48,197 bases of DNA, taken from positions 1 through 48,197 of the IMG/VR virus record IMGVR_UViG_3300045240_000024; one strand, 5' to 3'. The position numbers were made by a program, and so were the translations under genes. Under the pieces are notes generated by a model. That model searched no databases. It saw nothing but the letters and a program-made list of their open reading frames with translations, and was not told where the DNA came from. The DNA comes from a virus. Positions 1-9,429 of this stretch are shown here, one piece after another; the stretch's first letter is position 1, and the number at the start of each line of letters is the position of its first letter.

Positions 1-232
1 CCGGGCCGTCGAGCGCCCCGGGCCGTCGAGCGCCCCGGGCCGTCGAGCGCCCCGGGCGGCGAGCGCCCCGGGCGGCGAGCGCCCCGGGCCGTCGAGCGCC
101 CCGGGCCGTCGAGCGCCCCGGGCCGTCGAGCGCCCCGGGCCGTCGAGCGCCCCGGGCGGCGAGCGCCCCGGGCGGCGAGCGCCCCGGGCCGTCGAGCGCC
201 CCGGGCGGCGAGCGCCCCGGGCGGCGAGCGCC
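1..232. repeat. GC-rich 16/17-bp tandem array, left end
   Basis: Fourteen head-to-tail units fill this stretch without interruption. There are two unit types, a 17-mer (ccgggccgtcgagcgcc, A) and a 16-mer (ccgggcggcgagcgcc, B), in the order AAABBAAAABBABB. The same units end the window, and the last right-hand unit abuts the first left-hand unit exactly at a unit boundary. This suggests a single array of about 447 bp on a circular or terminally redundant map. No gene lies in it. Possible roles are a packaging, replication or partition site, or only an assembly break point. Confidence 0.95.
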
Positions 233-333
233 CCACAGGAGCCCCACAGGAGCCCGCTGGACGGGGTTCACGGGTTGGCCGGTGCCGCCACCCCAAAAAC
301 CGGCGCGGGGCTTCCTGGGGCTTCTATGGGGCT
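233..333. other. Short spacer after the left array
   Basis: Non-coding spacer between the array and the 3' end of the first leftward gene. It opens with two direct copies of ccccacaggag (233-254 region), followed by an ordinary GC-rich stretch. I see no convincing gene, and no U-tract terminator for the leftward operon. Confidence 0.5.
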
Positions 334-477
334 TCAGGCGGCGAGGTAGGCCAGCCCCAACAAGGCGAAGCCAAGAGCCACGAGGCAACCGGATCGGTCG
401 CCCTCTCTCGCGGCGGCGCTCGCCCCCGCCAAGAGGGCGAAGCCCAGTGCGCCAAGCACAAAAGCCAAAATTATCAT
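334..477 (-). CDS. Small two-segment membrane protein
   Basis: A 47-residue protein starting at MIILAFVLG. It has two hydrophobic stretches (roughly residues 1-17 and 30-47) separated by a short charged loop (AREGDRSG), so it is probably an integral membrane protein. The start is chosen because GGAG lies 7 nt upstream on the minus strand; a longer upstream extension lacks such a site. It is the last gene of the leftward CobS/CobT-like operon, separated from the VWA gene by a strong hairpin. The function is unknown; size and topology would fit a small holin or membrane partner of the VWA/AAA+ pair, but nothing in the sequence proves this. Confidence 0.6.
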   Translation of the reverse strand: MIILAFVLGALGFALLAGASAAAREGDRSGCLVALGFALLGLAYLAA

Positions 478-503
478 GGGAAAGCTCCAATCGCTCGCCG
501 CTA

Positions 504-529
504 ACGGCGGGGGCAAAAGCCCCCGCCGT
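504..529 (-). terminator. Strong GC hairpin between VWA gene and small membrane gene
   Basis: A perfect 11-bp inverted repeat (ACGGCGGGGGC / GCCCCCGCCGT) closes on an AAAA loop. It sits between two leftward genes, about 14 nt after the stop of the VWA gene. No U-tract follows, so it may be an mRNA-stabilising or attenuating hairpin rather than a classical terminator. Confidence 0.6.
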
Positions 530-542
530 CACAAGCCAACGA

Positions 543-2531
<1,989 letters not shown>

Positions 2532-2552
2532 TTGCTTCTCTCCAAAGGGGTT

Positions 2553-2575
2553 CGGGCGCGCCACAGGCGCGCCCG
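2553..2575 (-). other. Intergenic hairpin between AAA+ and VWA genes
   Basis: A perfect 10-bp inverted repeat (CGGGCGCGCC / GGCGCGCCCG) has a 3-nt ACA loop. It lies in the 51-bp gap between the two leftward genes, just upstream of the VWA ribosome binding site. It could tune the relative expression of the two subunits or protect the mRNA 3' end. Confidence 0.6.
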
Positions 2576-2582
2576 GCGTTCG

Positions 2583-4253
2583 TCACAGAGTGTCGTTGTC
2601 GTCCGGGAATTGCAGCGCCGTTGCGCCAACGCTCCCTTGCGCGTGAGGGTCAATCTTGGGCGCGTCCGGGTCCAGCGTCCCGCGCACAATCGCGTCGATG
2701 TCCAGATGCGCGCTCGCCAGCGAGGTTGTCGCCAAGCTTTCCAGAACGGCGCGATCTTCCGGCGCAGCCGCCGCGATGATGATCGCATGGAACGCTTTCG
2801 CGCTCGGCACGCCAACGCGCACCGTGCGCGCCCACGCCAACAATCGCCGGGGCGTGACGCCCATTGTCAGCTTACCGCTATCAGCTTGCGCCCGCGTGAG
2901 GTTGGCGTAGTCAACCATTGGCTTGGCAATCGCCGCGTGAACGCTCGCCCGGTGCGCCAGCATCGAAGTCTCTTGCGCCGCCGTGAGATACGAAAATTCG
3001 GTTCGCATCGCGAAACGATCCAAAAACGCCGCGTTGACAGGAGCCGTGTCCACATAGCGCCCGGTGTCGTCACCTGTCCCGTTGGTGTTGTCAGCCGCGA
3101 TCACAAAAACGCCGGGCGCAGCGTCAACAACTTCTCCGCTCGCGAGCCACAAACGCCGCTTGTCGAGCGCTGTCTGTAGCACCGCGAGCGTGCCGCTTCG
3201 AAGCAACGTGGGCTCGTCAATCAAGATCACGCAATGCGCGATCCGAAAGGCGCGCGTGAGCTTGCCATCCTCCCAAACCATGCCACCCGATTTTGAAGGC
3301 ACCATTTGCCCGATTAGCTCGGCGGGCTCGGTCGTTCGTTCAATCGCGATGCGAACGAAGGGGCGCACGAGCCTAGCGGCGTATTGCTCGCAACCATCGG
3401 TTTTCCCAATGCCAGCGGGGCCGAAAATCCAAGCGTTTAAGCCGCAATCGTCTTGCGCCGCGATTTGCGCCAGCGTCTCAGGGTTCCACACATAGTCGGG
3501 ATCGACGGCGGGCGCGCCCGCGTAGTCGCACACATTCACGAGCAAGGTTTCGAGAACATGCTTCAGCGCTGCGCCGCCTTCGCCCTTGCGAAGCCCAAAG
3601 GCTTGGTACAAGGGCACGCGCTTCCGAATGGCGACGTTCGGCGGCGCGCTCGCGACCGTGGCTTCGCCCGGCGCGCCCGGTGCGCCGCCTTGAATGGTCA
3701 CGGTCTTGACGATTGTGCGCGGGCCTCGTGTTGCGGCTTCAGCAAGGGGCCGAATGAGCCCCGGCATCATGCTCGCAAGGTGAGGCGTCATATGCGGGCT
3801 CGCGGCCGCGAGCGCTTCAGCAATCACAGTCTCGACATCGCCGCCTTCGAAGCCTTCGCCCATGTCTTTGTCCTCCTCATCAGGGTCCATCGGAAAAGAG
3901 ATCGCGGCGGCGCTCGGCTCGCCCGGCGCGATATGCGCCAGCGCCTCGACGTTCGCGGGCTCATCGCCAGCGTCCGCGTCAACCATGTCCATCGCCGCCT
4001 CCAAAGCTTTCTGTCCAGCGCCGGGCGGGATTGCAGCCACGAGCCCGGTGACAAAGTCGCTCTTGGCGCGCACAAGATCGAAGCCCAAAGCCTCGCACGC
4101 CGCGATGATCTCAGCCCGCGTCAAAGCTTGCGTCCGGTTTTTCCAGCCTTGAGCAACGACATAGTCGCGCCAGCCGCTCGACGCTTTTAACCTTGGCTTA
4201 ACGTAATTCCGAAACTCGCGCCCCAGTTGCAGATGATCATATTTGCCTGACAT
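2583..4253 (-). CDS. CobS/MoxR-like AAA+ ATPase
   Basis: A 556-residue protein with a dynein-related AAA+ core in its C-terminal half. Walker A is GPAGIGKT (about residues 277-284) and Walker B is VILIDEP (about 341). After them come the NTNGTGDDTGRY segment and the FLDRFAM (arginine finger) motif typical of CobS ATPases. The N-terminal 200 residues are variable and acidic. CobS-type ATPases work with VWA partners such as CobT to remodel metal-chelatase or other complexes; the partner gene follows directly downstream. CobS-like genes are known in many tailed phages. The start is uncertain: ATG at 4253 (MSGKYD) is used here, while GTG at 4262 adds three residues and sits closer to a GAGG. The first gene of the leftward operon, it has no CAGACAC motif. 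Confidence 0.85.
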   Translation of the reverse strand: MSGKYDHLQLGREFRNYVKPRLKASSGWRDYVVAQGWKNRTQALTRAEIIAACEALGFDLVRAKSDFVTGLVAAIPPGAGQKALEAAMDMVDADAGDEPANVEALAHIAPGEPSAAAISFPMDPDEEDKDMGEGFEGGDVETVIAEALAAASPHMTPHLASMMPGLIRPLAEAATRGPRTIVKTVTIQGGAPGAPGEATVASAPPNVAIRKRVPLYQAFGLRKGEGGAALKHVLETLLVNVCDYAGAPAVDPDYVWNPETLAQIAAQDDCGLNAWIFGPAGIGKTDGCEQYAARLVRPFVRIAIERTTEPAELIGQMVPSKSGGMVWEDGKLTRAFRIAHCVILIDEPTLLRSGTLAVLQTALDKRRLWLASGEVVDAAPGVFVIAADNTNGTGDDTGRYVDTAPVNAAFLDRFAMRTEFSYLTAAQETSMLAHRASVHAAIAKPMVDYANLTRAQADSGKLTMGVTPRRLLAWARTVRVGVPSAKAFHAIIIAAAAPEDRAVLESLATTSLASAHLDIDAIVRGTLDPDAPKIDPHAQGSVGATALQFPDDNDTL

Positions 4254-4262
4254 ATCAATCAC

Positions 4263-4424
4263 TTAGCCTCTTGCGCCGTCGGCCAATCCTTGGGCGCAAT
4301 CCCTCACTAGCATGGATCGCAGCGCACAAGCAACAACAAACGAGGGCAACGATGGACCATTATCGGGTCGCTAATTCCCATGCCTGATTTGACAAATCGC
4401 CCGGCGCGCCCGTAGCTTCGCCGC
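4263..4424. promoter_or_regulatory. Divergent control region
   Basis: A 162-bp gap between the leftward AAA+ gene and the rightward HGG-protein gene, the only divergent junction on this side of the map. It should carry promoters for both operons. A clear TTGACA (4389-4394) faces right; I see only weak -35/-10 candidates facing left (TTGTTG with ATGCTA at 17 nt). Locally it is lower in GC than its surroundings. Confidence 0.6.
4389..4418 (+). promoter_or_regulatory. Putative rightward promoter giving a leaderless mRNA
   Basis: TTGACA at 4389-4394 is followed after 17-18 nt by a weak -10 (GTAGCT/TAGCTT, 4412-4418). Transcription would begin close to the ATG at 4425, and no Shine-Dalgarno sequence precedes that ATG. 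Both points suggest a leaderless transcript. Confidence 0.5.
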
Positions 4425-4712
4425 ATGGCCCAATTCACTCGCGAAACGTGGCGGCCCGGGCGCGACCGCAAGAGTTATCCAAGGGTTCGCGCATGGGGCG
4501 GCCAAACGGAGATTGCGCCCGCGATGGCGGCGCACGTCAAGCCCGGCGTGTTTGCGCCCGGCGCTCGGCGCTGCGATCATTGCGGCCGGGTCGCGATGCG
4601 CGACTTGCCGGTCTGCCGCTGGCACGGCGGCGCTCGGTGGGCGGCGCGCCTACGCCCCTACCTTGGCCGTCGGCACGTCGAAGCGCTTCGCGGCTATGGC
4701 GAGAGCCCCTAA
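4425..4712 (+). CDS. Small zinc-ribbon 'HGG' protein
   Basis: A 95-residue basic protein. Its hallmark is CDHCGRV...LPVCRWHGG (about residues 50-67), a Cys-x2-Cys...Cys-x2-His pattern ending in His-Gly-Gly, probably a zinc-binding knuckle. Proteins with this HGG motif are commonly encoded next to small terminase subunits in tailed phages, and here the next gene overlaps it by 17 bp and looks like one. It may bind DNA or assist packaging, which is inferred from context. There is no ribosome binding site; the ATG sits where a TTGACA promoter would start transcription. The start is supported by the preceding promoter and by the absence of a better in-frame candidate. Confidence 0.75.
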   Translation: MAQFTRETWRPGRDRKSYPRVRAWGGQTEIAPAMAAHVKPGVFAPGARRCDHCGRVAMRDLPVCRWHGGARWAARLRPYLGRRHVEALRGYGESP

Positions 4713-5013
4713 GCCGCGAGGGCGTTCCACGGGGCTCCCAAGGCCCGCCAAACGCGCCAACGCGCCACAAGGCGAGACGGGGCTGGACGATGTTTCGGAC
4801 CCGGTGGCGCTCGCGAAGTTAACCCTGCAAGCGATTTGTAGAAATATCGAAGCTCCTGCGGCTGCTCGCGCTCAATCCGCGAGGACACTTTTGGAGCTTG
4901 CGGGCGTGCTCAAATCGGGCGCGCCAGACACGCGCAAAGCCGCCAGCGAGATGACGCTCGGCGAGATCGACGAGCGCCTCGCGACGCTCGACGCGACGCC
5001 CGACGAAGTGTGA
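4696..5013 (+). CDS. Probable terminase small subunit
   Basis: A 105-residue protein from MARAPKPRG. It has a basic, disordered N-terminus and then an alpha-helical segment ending in a SEMTLGEIDERLATLD-like tail, typical of small terminase C-termini that contact TerL. The small subunit recognises phage DNA and loads the large subunit for packaging. It follows the HGG protein with a 17-bp overlap, an arrangement often seen in phages. TerL itself is 10 kb downstream, which is unusual but tolerated in mosaic genomes. A longer in-frame ORF begins at 4513 but would lie inside the HGG gene, so the internal ATG is preferred. It contains a copy of the CAGACAC motif. Confidence 0.6.
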   Translation: MARAPKPRGRSTGLPRPAKRANAPQGETGLDDVSDPVALAKLTLQAICRNIEAPAAARAQSARTLLELAGVLKSGAPDTRKAASEMTLGEIDERLATLDATPDEV

Positions 5014-5016
5014 TCC

Positions 5017-5037
5017 CAGACACCAGACACCAGACAC
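5017..5037. repeat. Triple tandem CAGACAC
   Basis: Three heptamers, CAGACAC, stand head to tail four bases after the stop codon of the preceding gene. The same heptamer is dispersed about 70 times over the window; this is its only tight cluster apart from the palindrome at 18957-18982. Confidence 0.9.
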
Positions 5038-5110
5038 CGCCTCGCGGGCGCGTGCCCGCTCGGGCCCGCGTTCGCAGGTGTGTGCGGGCGCTCGGGCTCG
5101 GGCGCGCGGG

Positions 5111-5180
5111 CGCGCGGCGCGTGTGCGCTCGGGCGCGCGGCGCGTGTGCGCTCGGGCGCGCGGCGCGTGTGCGCGCATGC
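5111..5180. repeat. 23-bp GC repeat, three copies
   Basis: Units beginning cgcgcggcgcgtgtgcgc start at 5111, 5134 and 5157, an exact 23-bp period. The surrounding 5040-5260 stretch is almost pure G/C with much alternating purine-pyrimidine sequence, so it could adopt non-B DNA. Confidence 0.85.
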
Positions 5181-5373
5181 GCCCGGGCGGGCGGGCGCGG
5201 GCGGGCGCGGGCGGGCGCGCGGGCGCGGCGCGTGTGCGCCCCCGGGGGTGCGCGCGCGGGTGCTCTGACCGCGTCCGGGCGCATGGAGGAAATTCGGCAT
5301 TTCCCAACTCGCACCGATGAGATTGGACGAGATCCGCGCAGAAAAGCCGAAAGCGGGGGGCGCGAGAAAGCGC

Positions 5374-5577
5374 GGGCGCAGGGGTTCTATAGAGGCACGC
5401 TGAGACACTCGGAGACGTACACCATGAGACATCGCAGAACGTAGGGTTTTTGGGGGTCGAAACAGGGGCGCAGGGGTTCTATCGAAGCACTCTGAGAAGG
5501 CGGGCGAACGCGCCCGACTTGGCGCTTCGGTGGTCGCGTGGAACACGAGAAACGCGCGGACACAGGGGTTCTACAGC
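5374..5577. repeat. Three elements at 92-bp spacing
   Basis: The core ggggttcta starts at 5381, 5473 and 5565, exactly 92 bp apart. The first two copies share gggcgcaggggttctat and a following CACxCTGAGA-like tail; the third is a shorter match (cacaggggttcta). Constant spacing with divergent filler suggests a regulatory element rather than a simple duplication. Confidence 0.75.
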
Positions 5578-5581
5578 GCCC

Positions 5582-5610
5582 TCGACACCGCGTGCGGCCC
5601 CGTATATAGA
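5582..5610 (+). promoter_or_regulatory. Putative promoter of the tail operon
   Basis: TCGACA (5582-5587) and TATAGA (5605-5610) are separated by 17 nt, a good sigma70-type match in an otherwise GC-rich region. The tail gene starts about 60 nt downstream. Confidence 0.5.
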
Positions 5611-5668
5611 GAATTCGCCGCTCTTGGATCGCTCGGCATGATCCGTCGCCCTCGGTACAGAGAGCGCC

Positions 5669-6619
5669 ATGCCGTTCCCGAACCCCCCGTCGAAGATCGT
5701 GCCCTTCAACTCGGGGCCGGTTGCGCCCCATGACATCGGGCGTCAGTTCGACGAGCACGCCCGCGCTTTCACCAATCTGATCAACTTCTTACGCTCGGTT
5801 CTGCGCGACGACGGCGTCGCCAGAATGAGCGCCGAAGTGCTGGAGTTCCCGGGCTCGCGCGCCGGAGTGCAGCCAGATCTCCCGACGGGCGCATTGGGGC
5901 CGAACGCAGGCGGCAAGTTCGCCGCAGACACGCTCGGCGCGGCCGCCGTCGCCGCGGACTACGCTCAAGTGTGCATTGATTGGGCAGAGCACATGCCCGA
6001 CACGATCCCCTTGCAAACGCTCGCGATTAACGCGATTACCGGGGATCATTGGTCGTCGCGCTGGTGGGCGAACCAAGCCGCGCGCCTCGTGTCTGTGCTC
6101 ACCAACGGCGGCGCGGGGCTCTTCGCAGAGCAAGTCACTGTCACGGGAACCAACACGCTTGCGCCGCTGGCGAACCCCCCGGTGGACGCGACGACCACGA
6201 TGCAACTGATCGTCACGGGCCGAGTTTTCTCGGGCTGCGTGACGCCTAAACCCTTCACCGTAAACGGGAATTCGATCACTTGGGCCTACGGCGGTCTGAC
6301 GCTTCATGCAGGCGACGAAGTCGTCGCGCGCTATCGCGCCGCCGTCACCGCGAGCACTTCGACCGGCAACGTCCATGCTGCGACGCTCTACTACCTCGGA
6401 AACGCCGCGCAGGCGACGTTTCCCCTTGGAACCCCTGATCGCTTTGGCTCGACCTACATCCTCGGCGTCAAATCCAAGGTCCAAGTTTCACGGGGAGGGG
6501 TGCTCCTGATGCCGGTCGATGGGACCGGGCAGGGGGGCTACTCCGTCGCGGGCAATTCCATCGTGCTCGCGTTCCCCACCGGCGCAGGCGAAACCGTAAT
6601 CGTGGACATCTGGGAGTGA
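5669..6619 (+). CDS. Tail/receptor-binding module protein
   Basis: A 316-residue protein with an N-terminal motif SKIVPFNSGPVAPHDIGRQF, then a Thr/Ala-rich beta-type region with many short strands (VTGTNTLAPLANPP). There is no signal peptide, unlike the three genes after it. Position at the head of the tail-fibre block and composition suggest a virion tail component or fibre-anchoring protein; no enzyme motif is visible. GAGAG lies about 5 nt before the ATG. Its stop overlaps the start of the next gene by 4 bp, so the two are translationally coupled. Confidence 0.6.
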   Translation: MPFPNPPSKIVPFNSGPVAPHDIGRQFDEHARAFTNLINFLRSVLRDDGVARMSAEVLEFPGSRAGVQPDLPTGALGPNAGGKFAADTLGAAAVAADYAQVCIDWAEHMPDTIPLQTLAINAITGDHWSSRWWANQAARLVSVLTNGGAGLFAEQVTVTGTNTLAPLANPPVDATTTMQLIVTGRVFSGCVTPKPFTVNGNSITWAYGGLTLHAGDEVVARYRAAVTASTSTGNVHAATLYYLGNAAQATFPLGTPDRFGSTYILGVKSKVQVSRGGVLLMPVDGTGQGGYSVAGNSIVLAFPTGAGETVIVDIWE

Positions 6620-9429
6620 GCGTGTTTCGCAAGACTTTACTGGCTCTTAGCGCCGTTTGCTCGCTAATCGCTCCAACGTGGGCGCAAGTGCGACAGTCGG
6701 TGCCGGTGACGACGGTCCCTTCCGTGACGCCGCAAGAGTTCGACGTGACCGACAAGAATGGCGCGTTCGTGCCTCTCACGATAGGCGGGTCTTCGGGATC
6801 GACGCTTCTGGTCACAGATCCGACCGTCGGCATGAAATCTGCGGTGGACGGTTCGTTCGACAACGCGCCGAAAGTCTCGTCCCTGATGAGCACGCTCGGG
6901 CCGACTTCGGGCGCTGGCTACGATGCGCTTTTCCCCGGCGTAAGGGGCCAAGCCGTCACAACCTATTATTTTTCCGGCGATTTTGAACTCTCCCGTGGCT
7001 CGCGCATCCGCTGCGCCGGAATGAGCGCCATCGGCGTGACGAACTCGGTCCAACTGGTGTTCGCAGCGGGCGTCGATGGCGTCATTTCCGCCGACGGTTC
7101 GACTTCGCCCGACGGTGGTTCGGGCGGCGGCGGCATGCTCGAAGGCTGCGGCGTCACGTCGCTCGGGCATGGCGGGGGCCTGACCGCCTCGGGCGTGACC
7201 CAATTGATCAATGTCTTCCAGTATGGAGCGCCGGGCGGCGGGTTTTTCGCGACCCCGTGGGCGGTTGGCGACGGCATCCTGATTACGCCGTCGCGCGGAG
7301 CTTACCACACCCGCGCCGACGCGCCGCTGGCGAAACCCGGCGCTTATGTTTCAGCCGCCAGTTTGGGGAGCCTGTGGACCCTGACGCTCGCGCCGGGGTA
7401 CAAGATCGCGGACGACTTTTCGCAGTCTGCTCAACAGTTTATCAACAATCCTTCAAACAATTTCACCGTTGGCGACACGATCAAGATTGGCGCGAACACT
7501 TGGACGTTCGTGTCTGGAGCGCCCGCGACGGGTCAGATCCGGGTCGGCGCGAATTTCACCGTCAGCATCCAGAGCTTGGCGAGTTCGATCAAGACCAACG
7601 CCGCTGACCCCTCGTCGATCTCGCCGCAGTGGGGCGCGCCGACGACGACGCCGACGAACCTCCTCGCAAATGCCGGTCTGGACCCGGTTTTCTCGCGCTC
7701 GGCGCTCTCCGTCGTCGCCTTCGTCGGGGGTACGGTTGGCGACGCGATCCCGGTTTCCTACGTCCACGCCGGGGGCATCGCGACAGCAGCCGGGACTTGG
7801 GACGCGACTTTGTTCGTGCCGGGGCCGCGCGCCACCAACAATTTCGTCGATGGGCAGACCATGACCATCGGCAATTCGACCTTGCGCTTCAAGAACACGA
7901 TGAGCGCGGCGGGCGACGTTCAAATCGTCGCCAATGATGTCTATGGCACGATCCAGAACATCCACGCCGTCGGCCAGTTCACTTGCAATAGTTCTACCAA
8001 CTGCATCACGCCGATACCTACGCCGGATTGGCGTTCGGCAGTATTCCCAATGACCCAATTTGGCAGTGATAGCTGGCAGATGCGGTTCTACTCGCTCGTC
8101 GGTGGAGGCCCGACGACCTACACTGGAGCCGCCGCATCTTTTGGGACCGGGCCGCCAACGGCGTTCAACGCAGTGGGAAGCCACTTCAACAGCGGCGGCG
8201 GCATCGACAGCGTGGACATCTGGAAGCTCCCGGCGGGGATGGCCTACACGGGCGTCACTACGACTTCCGGCAGCGCGTCGATCACCGTGACGAACGGCCC
8301 GCGCCCGTTGCGCGAAGGCGATTGGATCTGGTCGAAGGACTTCGTCTACGGCGCGACCGTGGGGAGCGTGAACCAGCATACCTTTCCGCAAACCGTGTCG
8401 ATGTCGAACGCCTTCATGTCGGGGGCTTTGAACGCTCTCACCAGCGACAGCGGCGGCCAGCTTTGGGTGATCCCGACCGCCTACAAGCGCGAGACTTTTT
8501 CCACCACGGCCTACAACCAATTCAATGGTTTTCCCAATGGTTTGCAAATCAGTTGCGGGGGGTTCGTTTGCGCCGGAAACGACATCGGCAATGCCTACGG
8601 CGGGGTGATGATCGGGCACATCACGCAGGGGCATAACACCGCCGGAAGCAACTCTTTTGGCGAGTTCACCCACACCGCGACGCTGGCCGACATCATGGAG
8701 GGCGGCACCCTCGGCGGCATGTACTTCGGCTTCAGCGGCAACACCAACGACAACGGCAACTGGAACGCCGTCGGCAACTGCCAGAACCAGAACTATTCGA
8801 TGTTTCTCGGGGGATACCAAGAGAGCCTTCAGCCTTATTGCGCCGATCCAAACAACGGGATTTTCCCGACTTCGAACTCGGGCAACATGCCGATTTTCAT
8901 GGGCTCTTCGAGCGGAGCCGGGCCAACCGGCGCTCCCGGCATCAACGTCGGGCTCGGCTCGCAAATGAGCGTCCGGGGCGGGTTCACCTTCTCCAACGGC
9001 ACCAGCTTCTGTTTGAACGGCGGCGTCTTCACGTTCTCGTCCGATGGCAGCTGCGGCTCGCCCTACTCGTGGGATCTCGGCTGGGACGCGCAATATCACG
9101 CTTTCAGGCTCATTCATTCGCGTGGCTCCGGCGTTTCCCCGATGATGTTCGTTGGCGGCAACGATCCGACCGGCGTGCCGTATGTCGGCTACGCCGGTTG
9201 GGGGCTTGGCATGCCAATGTTCCCCTACGGGATGATCGTCGGCGGCGCGGAAGACGGAAACTGGACGCTCGACACGCGCGTCATGTGCATGCTGCCTTCG
9301 ATCCCCACCGCGACGTGGCACAAACGCGGCGATCTCTGCTTCAACACCGCCGCAGCGCATGGCTCCCCGATGGGCTGGGTGGATCTGAGCGACGGGGCTA
9401 ACTTCATACCATTGGCGAACGTCCCATGA
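6616..9429 (+). CDS. Large secreted-type tail spike/fibre protein
   Basis: A 937-residue protein starting at GTG in a GTGA overlap with its neighbour. The N-terminus is a clear Sec signal peptide: basic SVFRKT, a hydrophobic core LLALSAVCSLIA, and a cleavage-like TWAQ site. The rest is Gly/Ser/Thr/Asn-rich with repeated short beta strands (a DGSGSSPDGG-type loop region near 160), consistent with a parallel beta-helix spike. Tail spikes bind, and often degrade, surface polysaccharide. A signal peptide on a virion protein is unexpected, because phage tails assemble in the cytoplasm. No catalytic motif is recognised. GANTC-free like its neighbours. Confidence 0.6.
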   Translation: MSVFRKTLLALSAVCSLIAPTWAQVRQSVPVTTVPSVTPQEFDVTDKNGAFVPLTIGGSSGSTLLVTDPTVGMKSAVDGSFDNAPKVSSLMSTLGPTSGAGYDALFPGVRGQAVTTYYFSGDFELSRGSRIRCAGMSAIGVTNSVQLVFAAGVDGVISADGSTSPDGGSGGGGMLEGCGVTSLGHGGGLTASGVTQLINVFQYGAPGGGFFATPWAVGDGILITPSRGAYHTRADAPLAKPGAYVSAASLGSLWTLTLAPGYKIADDFSQSAQQFINNPSNNFTVGDTIKIGANTWTFVSGAPATGQIRVGANFTVSIQSLASSIKTNAADPSSISPQWGAPTTTPTNLLANAGLDPVFSRSALSVVAFVGGTVGDAIPVSYVHAGGIATAAGTWDATLFVPGPRATNNFVDGQTMTIGNSTLRFKNTMSAAGDVQIVANDVYGTIQNIHAVGQFTCNSSTNCITPIPTPDWRSAVFPMTQFGSDSWQMRFYSLVGGGPTTYTGAAASFGTGPPTAFNAVGSHFNSGGGIDSVDIWKLPAGMAYTGVTTTSGSASITVTNGPRPLREGDWIWSKDFVYGATVGSVNQHTFPQTVSMSNAFMSGALNALTSDSGGQLWVIPTAYKRETFSTTAYNQFNGFPNGLQISCGGFVCAGNDIGNAYGGVMIGHITQGHNTAGSNSFGEFTHTATLADIMEGGTLGGMYFGFSGNTNDNGNWNAVGNCQNQNYSMFLGGYQESLQPYCADPNNGIFPTSNSGNMPIFMGSSSGAGPTGAPGINVGLGSQMSVRGGFTFSNGTSFCLNGGVFTFSSDGSCGSPYSWDLGWDAQYHAFRLIHSRGSGVSPMMFVGGNDPTGVPYVGYAGWGLGMPMFPYGMIVGGAEDGNWTLDTRVMCMLPSIPTATWHKRGDLCFNTAAAHGSPMGWVDLSDGANFIPLANVP

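Larger units (their letters stand above)
5014..5668. other. Large non-coding repeat and control region before the tail operon
   Basis: About 650 bp without a credible gene; the ORFs across it are low-complexity Arg/Ala/Gly artefacts. In order it holds three tandem CAGACAC heptamers, a very GC-rich alternating stretch with a 23-bp repeat, three copies of a CAGGGGTTCTA-containing element at exactly 92-bp spacing, and a promoter-like sequence. It therefore looks like a late-gene control region. Confidence 0.7.

Noticed and set aside
5017-5037. DNA-uptake sequence interpretation of the heptamer
   Set aside because: Known uptake sequences are 9-12 bp and belong to other bacterial groups; the 7-bp core with variable flanks does not fit.
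5010-5444. Overlapping Arg/Ala/Gly frames in the GC-rich stretch
   Set aside because: Composition is dictated by the repeats; there are no ribosome binding sites and no recognised domain.
7453-9360. A 635-codon minus-strand frame across the tail spike gene
   Set aside because: It is a GC shadow; the plus frame has a signal peptide and overlap-coupled neighbours.
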